Shown piece after piece: positions 1 to 5,684 of a DNA stretch of 6,700 bases (its first letter is position 1; every line of letters starts with the position of its first letter). A model generated the notes under the pieces. That model was not told the DNA's origin, searched no databases, and was given only the letters and a program-made list of their open reading frames with translations. The translations under genes and the position numbers were made by a program. Origin of the DNA: an uncultured Taibaiella sp. (GTDB lineage: Bacteria > Bacteroidota > Bacteroidia > Chitinophagales > Chitinophagaceae); NCBI GenBank assembly GCA_946886975.1, contig CAMPJV010000143.1, forward strand, positions 1-6,700, given 5' to 3'.

Positions 1-1285
1 ATGTCTGGAAGCCTCTTGCCGTGAAGGCTCCCAGGCTGTCATTGAGATGAAAGATCACGTCCATGCCTATAATGCTCTCGAAAAGCTGCCCCGTGACTTT
101 GGCGACACAGGAAGCGTTAGTTTTCCTTTCTGCTTCGATATTCGTGATGTTCTCAAACACTGCATTCAGGTGAGTGAAAGGCAGGGTGCCTTCCAACGTT
201 GTGCTCCTGTTCTTTTCGGTATAGCTCACATCACCCTGGTTGATGGTGAGTTTCTTTATGCTTAGCGGGAATTGAACGTCATTCAATATCTGGCCAGGGT
301 ATCTTCTTCGTTTCTTCCTGGCGGGTTTAGGTATCCTGCTGATGTAGACCTGTACGGATGGCTTGTCGAGCGTCAGCTCCTTTACGTGCAGCTCCCCCTG
401 GTTGATCAGTTTTGTCCAGTTGAGGCCTTGCAGCTTTATCAAGGGAAAGGTCAAGGTCAGTATCTCATCCTGCTCGCCTATTTCTTTGTAGTATTCATCA
501 TTAGAGAGCGCAGGATGAAGGTTGAAGTTCTTTACCTCAAAGCTATTTGCGGTGCTTGCAAAAGAGATATTGTCGGTTCGGATTACGTAGAGACTGTTGC
601 TCCTTTTTAGTACCAGGCTGTCGAAGCGCATGTTGCCGCCCTGCGCGTAGAACAGCTTCATAAGGTCTTCCGATTCCTTTGGGTCATAGGCGCAGTTACT
701 GAGCTTTGCATAGCCGCCAGCCACATAATAGGAAAGGCTGTCTTTCCGGTCGAAGTTGCGGTAGGCAATGTCGGGGTCCGTTATGTTGACCGACTTTATG
801 TTGAACTTTGGCACAGCCTTCCCGGACCGACCATTAGTTGCAGGCTCCTTATGGACAAGATGAGCAGGGGTTCTTTCCACATAGAGTTTTGGATGCAGCA
901 CCTCAAGAGACTTGCAGTTTAACTCCTTATCTGTAAGTATGGTAGCCCAATGAATGCCTGTGACATTTACTCTTGGGAGGTGTACCTGGTATACCTTGCC
1001 GGGTAGACTGGCATTCTGCCTGAGCCATTTCAGGCGGGCAGTATCGGGAGTAAGATGAAGACCTGTGAGGGTTAGCTTTTTAGAAAGGATCCTGATATCT
1101 ATGTCATCTACCGTGATCTGGTATAGGCTGTCCGACGCCTGAGCGACCCATTCGGGGAGTTTGCGCTCTACTAATTTCTCGTATCGCCAGGTGATGATGA
1201 AGGGTGCTATAGCTGCTATTCCAATTACCAGAATGAGTATAAACAAGACCACCGTTAGCGTCCGCCTTTTCTTTCGCTCAATCAC
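1..1285 (-). CDS. AsmA-like (DUF748-like) inner-membrane-anchored periplasmic protein, N-terminal part
   Basis: The frame is open from a GTG at 1285 to the left edge: 428 codons with no stop, so the C-terminus is missing. Residues 4-8 are basic (RKKRR) and residues 9-30 are a strongly hydrophobic helix, which predicts a signal anchor with the rest in the periplasm. The remainder is a run of amphipathic beta strands with a recurring unit of the form xIKxLxIxxxxVxY, seen at about 161-176 (NIKSVNITDPDIAY), 299-314 (HVKELTLDKPSVQVY) and 341-356 (SIKKLTINQGDVSY). An earlier related stretch is at 58-78. This layout is typical of AsmA/DUF748/TamB-like proteins, several of which carry phospholipids between the two membranes; a lipid-transfer role here is inference. 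A basic cluster (KKRRR) lies at 324-328. The start is forced: an in-frame TAA at 1297-1295 lies just upstream and GTG is the only early start codon before the helix. The gene is divergent from aspS. The exact subfamily is uncertain. Confidence 0.8.
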   Translation of the reverse strand, partial: MIERKKRRTLTVVLFILILVIGIAAIAPFIITWRYEKLVERKLPEWVAQASDSLYQITVDDIDIRILSKKLTLTGLHLTPDTARLKWLRQNASLPGKVYQVHLPRVNVTGIHWATILTDKELNCKSLEVLHPKLYVERTPAHLVHKEPATNGRSGKAVPKFNIKSVNITDPDIAYRNFDRKDSLSYYVAGGYAKLSNCAYDPKESEDLMKLFYAQGGNMRFDSLVLKRSNSLYVIRTDNISFASTANSFEVKNFNLHPALSNDEYYKEIGEQDEILTLTFPLIKLQGLNWTKLINQGELHVKELTLDKPSVQVYISRIPKPARKKRRRYPGQILNDVQFPLSIKKLTINQGDVSYTEKNRSTTLEGTLPFTHLNAVFENITNIEAERKTNASCVAKVTGQLFESIIGMDVIFHLNDSLGAFTARGFQT

Positions 1286-1378
1286 CCATAGGAATTATTA
1301 AAAGCCATGCCATATGAGGGGTTGAAATGATGATGGATCAATATGCGTCAAGGGTAAAACACTGGGTGAGACCTCAAA

Positions 1379-1433
1379 GCGATAGGGCAGCGATAGGCTG
1401 GTGATAGGGTAGCTATAGGGTACCGATCGGGTG
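1379..1433. repeat. Five degenerate tandem copies of an 11-bp unit
   Basis: Five consecutive 11-bp units read GCGATAGGGCA (1379), GCGATAGGCTG (1390), GTGATAGGGTA (1401), GCTATAGGGTA (1412) and CCGATCGGGTG (1423). An approximate consensus is GCGATAGGGTA. Positions 7 and 8 (GG) and position 5 (T) are invariant, and GATAGG is intact in the first three. The period is near one helical turn, so each copy presents the same face of the DNA. The unit length is not a multiple of three, and neither strand gives a repetitive peptide of matching period, so it is unlikely to be coding. It may be a cluster of protein-binding sites, a remnant of slippage, or a genome-wide short repeat; the sequence alone cannot decide. 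Confidence 0.75.
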
Positions 1434-1449
1434 GTAAAGCCGATGGTAC
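1420..1449. repeat. Imperfect inverted repeat overlapping the last 11-bp unit
   Basis: The left arm GTACCGATCGG (1420-1430) pairs with the right arm CCGATGGTAC (1440-1449), forming 10 base pairs with a single bulged G at 1425 and a 9-nt loop (1431-1439). No T-tract follows on either strand, so it does not look like an intrinsic terminator. It could be an operator-like dyad or an RNA hairpin in a long aspS leader; both readings are speculative. Confidence 0.5.
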
Positions 1450-1601
1450 TCCGCTGATACTTCGGTGGAAACGGCAGGGAGCTACGGAGGGGACTTACCG
1501 GAAAGGCACAGAGGCGGTTTGTCATATGGAAGGGATACATGTGCGAGTGTTCAGACAACTGGCAACTAAGCAGTATCTTGCACCGTTTTTAAAACTATTA
1601 T

Positions 1602-3395
1602 ATGTATCGTACGCATACCTGTGGAGCGCTTAGAATAGAAGATACGGGTAAAGAAACAACGCTGGCCGGATGGGTGCAGACTATCAGGAAGTTCGGGAGT
1701 ATTACGTTCGTGGACCTGAGGGACAGGTATGGCATTACGCAGCTGCTCTTTAATGAATCGCTGAACGAAAGGCTGGACCAGACACCACTGGGCAGAGAGT
1801 ATGTGCTGCAGGTGAAGGGAAAGGTGGTAGAAAGAAGCAATAAGAACCCGAAGATGCCCACGGGTGATGTGGAGATAGAGGTGAATGACTTCGCTATAAT
1901 GAATGTGGCAGCTACGCCGCCATTTACCATCGAAGAAAATACGGACGGGGGTGACGAGCTGCGCATGAAATACCGATACCTGGATCTGCGCAGGCCTGAG
2001 CTGAGGAGAAACCTTGAACTAAGGTACAAGGTGAACAGGTCGGTGAGGAACTACCTGGATGGACAGGGATTCTGGGATATAGAGACGCCCTGTCTTATCA
2101 AGTCTACCCCGGAGGGTGCAAGGGATTTTGTGGTACCCTCGAGGATGAATGAAGGGCAGTTCTATGCGTTGCCGCAAAGTCCGCAGACCTTTAAGCAGCT
2201 GCTGATGGTGAGTGGGTACGACAGGTATTACCAGATCGTGAAGTGCTTCCGGGATGAAGACCTGAGGGCTGACAGGCAGCCGGAGTTCACGCAGATTGAC
2301 TGCGAGATGAGTTTTGTGGAGCAGGAGGATGTGCTGCAGACATTTGAGGGGCTTTTTAAACATGTATTTAAAGAGATAAAGGGGCTGGAGATAGCTGAGG
2401 CGTTCCCAAGGATGACATGGGATGACGCGATGTGGCACTATGGGAATGACAAGCCTGACATACGTTTTGACATGAAAGTGGCCAGCCTTAAGAGTGCTTT
2501 TCATTCAAAAAGGGGGGAGGACAGCACGGTGTATTGTGAAGCGTTGAACGGAGTGGAGTTTAAGGTGACCAATGAAGCGGAAGCCATCCTGGCAATAGCT
2601 GTGCCCGGGGCGAGTGAATACACAAGGAAGCAGACGGACGAGCTGACTGAGTGGGTGAAGCGTCCGCAGATTGGGATGACCGGTATGCTCTTCATCAAAT
2701 GCAATGCCGACGGCACGTATAAGAGCAGTGTGGACAAGTTCTTTAACGAGGAGAAGCTGCGGGAGATCGCAGCGTTCTGTGGTGCTGGCGCCGGGGACCT
2801 GATATTGATACTTGCCGGAAAAGAGGAGCTGACACGAAAGGCCATAAGCGAACTAAGGCTTGAGATGGGAGAACGTCTGGGGCTCCGGAACCCGGATAAC
2901 TATAAGCCATTATGGGTGATAGATTTCCCGTTGTTTGAATACGATGAAGAGGGAGATAGCTGGGCTGCCCGCCACCATCCCTTCACGGCTCCAAAGCCTG
3001 AGCATGCGGAGTTGATGGGCAATCGTGCAAGATATGGAGAGATAAAGGCGAACGCCTATGACATAGTGCTGAACGGCACTGAGATCGGCGGTGGATCTAT
3101 CCGGATCTTTCAGCGGGACCTGCAGGAAAAGATGTTTGCGGCACTGGGCATGGACAAAGAAGAAGCGCAGGAGAAGTTCGGCTTCCTTCTGGGCGCCTTT
3201 GAGTACGGGGCGCCTCCACACGGAGGAATTGCCTTTGGGTTTGACAGGCTTTGTGCGTTGTTAGGAGGACAGGAAACGATACGGGACTTTATAGCATTCC
3301 CTAAGAATAATGCCGGCAGGGATGTGATGCTGGATGCTCCATCCGCAATAGATGATAAGCAGCTCGATGAACTGAAGCTGAAACTGTCGGTTTAA
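1602..3395 (+). CDS. aspS: Aspartyl-tRNA synthetase, bacterial type
   Basis: This cytosolic class II synthetase charges tRNA(Asp) with aspartate using ATP. At 597 residues it has the usual bacterial length, with all parts in order. The N-terminal OB-fold anticodon-binding domain is about 1-105 (GWV at 23-25, VDLRDRYG at 37-44). The [10 protein letters not shown] linker is at 123-132. Motif 1 lies about 140-165, followed by TPEGARDF (169-176) and QSPQ (192-195). Motif 2 begins at F216-R217 and runs through RADRQPEF (222-229) and QIDCEMSF (231-238). The GAD insert spans about 295-410 ([18 protein letters not shown] within 334-351). RHHPFT (457-462), [12 protein letters not shown] (491-502) and motif 3 GIAFGFDRL (542-550, with R549) complete the catalytic site. 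ATG 1602 starts the family's usual N-terminus. AGG/AGA arginine and ATA isoleucine codons are frequent. The gene is divergent from the AsmA-like gene and separated from the downstream lipoprotein gene by 111 bp containing a promoter, so it is probably transcribed alone. Residue 31, linked to tRNA discrimination, is Phe (see findings). Confidence 0.98.
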   Translation: MYRTHTCGALRIEDTGKETTLAGWVQTIRKFGSITFVDLRDRYGITQLLFNESLNERLDQTPLGREYVLQVKGKVVERSNKNPKMPTGDVEIEVNDFAIMNVAATPPFTIEENTDGGDELRMKYRYLDLRRPELRRNLELRYKVNRSVRNYLDGQGFWDIETPCLIKSTPEGARDFVVPSRMNEGQFYALPQSPQTFKQLLMVSGYDRYYQIVKCFRDEDLRADRQPEFTQIDCEMSFVEQEDVLQTFEGLFKHVFKEIKGLEIAEAFPRMTWDDAMWHYGNDKPDIRFDMKVASLKSAFHSKRGEDSTVYCEALNGVEFKVTNEAEAILAIAVPGASEYTRKQTDELTEWVKRPQIGMTGMLFIKCNADGTYKSSVDKFFNEEKLREIAAFCGAGAGDLILILAGKEELTRKAISELRLEMGERLGLRNPDNYKPLWVIDFPLFEYDEEGDSWAARHHPFTAPKPEHAELMGNRARYGEIKANAYDIVLNGTEIGGGSIRIFQRDLQEKMFAALGMDKEEAQEKFGFLLGAFEYGAPPHGGIAFGFDRLCALLGGQETIRDFIAFPKNNAGRDVMLDAPSAIDDKQLDELKLKLSV

Positions 3396-3456
3396 TAGGA
3401 TCGACGGCATTACTAACATTAAAGGTGATGGTGTCGTCTATAGAGTGGAAATGTAA

Positions 3457-3487
3457 TTTTGTATTGTTAATCAACTTAGTATCTTTA
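3457..3487 (+). promoter_or_regulatory. Candidate Bacteroidota-type promoter for the lipoprotein gene
   Basis: TTTTG (3457-3461) is followed after 18 nt by TATCTTTA (3480-3487). This resembles the -33 TTTG and -7 TAnnTTTG elements of the Bacteroidota housekeeping sigma factor, with only the final G replaced by A. The predicted start of transcription is near 3491, leaving a short A/T-rich leader of about 16 nt before ATG 3507. This position supports independent transcription of the lipoprotein gene from aspS. Confidence 0.55.
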
Positions 3488-3506
3488 TACAACTTAATAA
3501 TATTCT

Positions 3507-4073
3507 ATGAAGAAGTACTTCCTTTCGGCCCTGGTTTTAGCTGGTTCAGTGTTACTCGGAGCCGGGTGTAGCAATGGTGATTATGATGCGAATCCCAACG
3601 CGAACAATAGCAACATCCCTAATCCCTTTTTGAATAATGGCGGAGGAGGAGGAGGGAAAAACGAATTTGTGTTAGGAAAGATGTCGGCGATGATTAATGG
3701 AAAGCTGCTTTCGGTGAATGCGGCCGGGGCTGATTCGTTAGGACTTTTTTACGTGTATGGAAGCACTACCGGCACCCCAATGGAGAGCATGAGCATTATG
3801 ATACTTGACTGGAAGGGCAAGAAACAATATGTTACCAATGACACCACGATGGAGCTTGGGTTTTCCTACGTCAGGCAAGGCGGTTCCGACAATGCTATTT
3901 ATGGCGTTAATATCGGTATTGGTAAGGGGCACGTGCAGGTGGACGTGACAGACGATGCTGATAACAAGGTGAAAGGGACATTTGAAGGGGTAATCTATAA
4001 TGTAACCACAGGCTCGGCAAACGCAAGCGATTCGATGGTGGTTACCGAAGGGAAGTTCTGGATAAATAAATAA
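3507..4073 (+). CDS. Small exported lipoprotein of unknown function (possibly DUF6252-like)
   Basis: The 188-residue product has a lipoprotein signal peptide: MKK, a hydrophobic stretch at 4-19, and a lipobox ending GAGC with the lipidated cysteine at 21. Gly at -3 is a little unusual, since Leu is most common there, but Leu occupies -4. After the cysteine comes a flexible linker of about 30 residues rich in Asn, Pro and Gly, ending in six glycines (45-50). A beta-rich domain from about 53 to 188 follows, opening with KMSAMINGKLLSV (58-70) and closing with VVTEGKFWINK (178-188). This shape resembles the small Bacteroidota lipoproteins grouped as DUF6252, but I am not certain of the family and assign no function. 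Acidic residues soon after the cysteine (D25, D27) might favour surface export, which is inference. Three O-glycosylation sequons are present (D76-S-L, D112-T-T, D175-S-M). A promoter lies just upstream and a terminator just downstream, so the gene is probably monocistronic. Confidence 0.88.
   Translation: MKKYFLSALVLAGSVLLGAGCSNGDYDANPNANNSNIPNPFLNNGGGGGGKNEFVLGKMSAMINGKLLSVNAAGADSLGLFYVYGSTTGTPMESMSIMILDWKGKKQYVTNDTTMELGFSYVRQGGSDNAIYGVNIGIGKGHVQVDVTDDADNKVKGTFEGVIYNVTTGSANASDSMVVTEGKFWINK
3639..3656 (+). repeat. GGA-type simple repeat encoding six glycines
   Basis: GGC, four consecutive GGA codons and GGG encode residues 45-50 of the lipoprotein, in the linker between lipid anchor and folded domain. 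The triplet unit means that slippage would change linker length without shifting the frame. Confidence 0.8.
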
Positions 4074-4098
4074 GAAGTAGTCTGAGATAATAGTTGAC

Positions 4099-4125
4099 AC
4101 AGCCACTCCGGGGAGTGGCTGTTTT
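4099..4125 (+). terminator. Intrinsic terminator of the lipoprotein gene
   Basis: ACAGCCACTCC (4099-4109) and GGAGTGGCTGT (4112-4122) are perfectly complementary over 11 bp, with GG between them (in practice a CGGG tetraloop), followed by T4122-T4125. It ends about 50 bp after the lipoprotein stop. The stop codon of the convergent minus-strand gene (4126-4124) falls inside the T-run, so the same hairpin also lies directly after that gene; on the minus strand no comparable U-tract follows, so termination there would be weaker. Confidence 0.85.
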
Positions 4126-5527
4126 AGTATGTGTAAGCGCCGCCCTTTTTGGGAAACCTTAGTGACAGTCCGGCATAAGCATCGAAGTTGTTTAGTTCTT
4201 TTCTTAAAGCCGTGGAAATAATGGAAGAGGAGCCAATGTAAAACGGTCCCGCTCTAAGAACAGCTCCCACAGTAACAGTCTGGTACCCCAGGAATGTGAT
4301 GGGAAGCCCGACCATGAACCAGCTGTTTTCGTAACGAGGTGTAATGTTGAGCATGTTCACGTACCCTGGCTTGTAGATGCCGCCTGCATTTCCTCTCATG
4401 TTGAGAACTATGCCGGTAGCGACCCAGAAGTTGGAGCTCAGGTTTAAGTCAGTATTTATTCTCAGAGCAGTTGGCAGTCCTACCCGGAACGTTTTGGAGC
4501 TGTCAGTTTGCGACATAAGCGTGTCCTGCTTAAGCCTGTGGAAATAAGAAGCAAAGTCCTCAAAGGGCTTTCGTTGGAACTGCCAGTCGGCTTTTTGTAC
4601 AATGTTGACTTTGTATTGCCCGCTGCCGGTATCCGCACGGTAGGCTATACTTCCGATATCGGTGATGGCTGCCGCTAACCTGAAGGTGTAAGGTTTGTCG
4701 TAGCCAATCTGGGCTCCGGGATGGTATTCATACTGCATGCCTATATCGAACCCGAGTCCGCCTTTGCCACCACGGTTGAACCATGAGCCCATGTCGTTGG
4801 AGGCGTCATTATCTATATATGCATTGAAGTTCTCAGAATAGAGGGCAGTGAGATCTCCTTTCAAGAGATTAGTTGAGTCGTCGTTATTCTTTACCTGGTC
4901 AATATTTTGGGTGTATAAAGTGCCTGCAGCAATGCCAGCGACATATTTGACAGTAAAGCCGATCTTAAACACTCTCTCTAAGTCGCTCCCCAACTGTCTG
5001 CCATAAGTAAAGCCAAGTTCTCCGAACGTGTGAGCTGTAAATCCTGCCTCTTTGAAGCTGGTAGTATCCGGAAAGCTGACCAGATCGCTGGTTGGACCGA
5101 TAAACTGGAAGGCATCGAAGCTGAGATTGCCCCCTCTGGCTATCTGCCTTATCCTGGTGTAGACTCCGAAATGATGTTCCTTTAAAGTGAAAGAGACAGC
5201 GGGACCAATAATATCGGCGTTGCCCCAGAGGTGCTTTTTCTTCTTTCTCAGGTCTCTTGTGTAAGTATCGGTGATAGTGGAGTCCCTTGAAAGCCCCCCG
5301 GTAAACCACTCCTTAGAAAAGTTGTAGGCGTTTGTTCCAAACACAAGCGAGCCGGAGAAGACATTTAGTTCTATTCCATTTTCAGGTTTAACTACAAAGG
5401 ATGGGTTTAGCGGAAGGATGGATATCTGGGCGAACTGAGTGTTGGCAGACATTCCAATAAATTGCTGTGCCGATGTATGGGTCACATTCAGTAGAAGAGT
5501 AAACAGCAGGCAAGTTCTGGCTAACAT
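4124..5527 (-). CDS. DUF5723-like outer-membrane beta-barrel candidate
   Basis: The 467-residue product begins with a Sec signal peptide (M1 to about A20, cleavage likely near TSA-QQ) and has no lipobox. The mature start contains an NPS motif (41-43), as in Bacteroidota barrel proteins that open with a conserved Asn-Pro. The body alternates polar and hydrophobic strands with many aromatics, including VSFTLKEHHFGVYTRI (111-126), GELGFTYGRQ (169-178), GKGGLGFDIGMQYEY (254-268), FRLAAAITDIGSIAYR (282-297) and FMVGLPITFLGY (404-415). It ends in strand-like YAGLSLRF (451-458). This arrangement resembles DUF5723, a Bacteroidota family of predicted outer-membrane proteins without an established function; the assignment is from pattern memory. 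ATG 5527 is preferred because it directly precedes the signal peptide. No clear promoter is seen in the 157 bp upstream, but a terminator there separates it from the DUF2723 gene. Four O-glycosylation sequons occur (D82, D154, D217, D335). Confidence 0.8.
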   Translation of the reverse strand: MLARTCLLFTLLLNVTHTSAQQFIGMSANTQFAQISILPLNPSFVVKPENGIELNVFSGSLVFGTNAYNFSKEWFTGGLSRDSTITDTYTRDLRKKKKHLWGNADIIGPAVSFTLKEHHFGVYTRIRQIARGGNLSFDAFQFIGPTSDLVSFPDTTSFKEAGFTAHTFGELGFTYGRQLGSDLERVFKIGFTVKYVAGIAAGTLYTQNIDQVKNNDDSTNLLKGDLTALYSENFNAYIDNDASNDMGSWFNRGGKGGLGFDIGMQYEYHPGAQIGYDKPYTFRLAAAITDIGSIAYRADTGSGQYKVNIVQKADWQFQRKPFEDFASYFHRLKQDTLMSQTDSSKTFRVGLPTALRINTDLNLSSNFWVATGIVLNMRGNAGGIYKPGYVNMLNITPRYENSWFMVGLPITFLGYQTVTVGAVLRAGPFYIGSSSIISTALRKELNNFDAYAGLSLRFPKKGGAYTY

Positions 5528-5633
5528 ATTGTTCTCTTAATTGAGGCTAGGAGCAACAATATAGTAATAATAGCAGCCTCGCAGGTAGTGAGAATAATAA
5601 TAGGATTGTAAAAAAGAAGAAGCAGAGCAGGTA

Positions 5634-5662
5634 AAATGAAAAGTCCTCCACTGAGGGAGGAC
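5634..5662 (-). terminator. Intrinsic terminator of the DUF2723 gene
   Basis: Read on the minus strand, GTCCTCC (5662-5656) pairs with GGAGGAC (5649-5643) over 7 bp with a 6-nt loop, followed by TTTTCATTTT (5642-5633 region). It lies 22 bp after the TAG stop of the DUF2723 gene and 115 bp before the DUF5723-like start. Flanking A and T residues could extend the stem past a bulge. Confidence 0.88.
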
Positions 5663-5684
5663 CTTTACTGGTATTTCATATGAA

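Larger units (their letters stand above)
1286..1601. other. Divergent intergenic region between the AsmA-like gene and aspS
   Basis: This 316-bp gap must contain the start signals of both flanking genes. It holds an 11-bp degenerate tandem repeat and an imperfect hairpin, listed separately. A weak match to the Bacteroidota -7 element TAnnTTTG (TATCTTGC, 1574-1581) precedes aspS at suitable distance, but no TTG sits at the -33 position, so I do not call a promoter. The aspS start is preceded by an A/T-rich leader without a Shine-Dalgarno motif, as is common in this phylum. I see no tRNA, riboswitch or convincing small gene. An 86-codon minus-strand ORF (1298-1558) nearly fills the gap but has biased, low-complexity composition and is judged spurious. 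Confidence 0.6.

Noticed and set aside
47..610. Two plus-strand ORFs (47-265 and 272-610)
   Set aside because: They lie antisense to the open AsmA-like frame, which has a coherent membrane anchor and beta-strand repeats.
1379..1433. CRISPR array or mobile-element end
   Set aside because: The units are only 11 bp, contiguous and without spacers, and no transposase or cas gene lies nearby.
1298..1558. 86-codon minus-strand ORF filling most of the intergenic gap
   Set aside because: Ser/Pro/Thr/Tyr-rich sequence without domain-like pattern, no start signal, and it runs through the 11-bp repeats and hairpin; most likely a chance ORF.
1574..1581. Possible aspS -7 promoter element TATCTTGC
   Set aside because: Only a partial match to TAnnTTTG and no TTG at the -33 spacing; mentioned in the intergenic entry but not called.
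1598..3221. Several minus-strand ORFs opposite aspS
   Set aside because: Shadows of aspS, whose identity is certain; their translations show no domain features.
3396..3456. Possible terminator after aspS
   Set aside because: Only a 4-bp GACG/CGTC pairing over a long loop and no T-run; too weak to support.
3738..4106. 122-codon minus-strand ORF opposite the lipoprotein gene
   Set aside because: It overlaps the lipoprotein and the terminator and has no signal or domain pattern.
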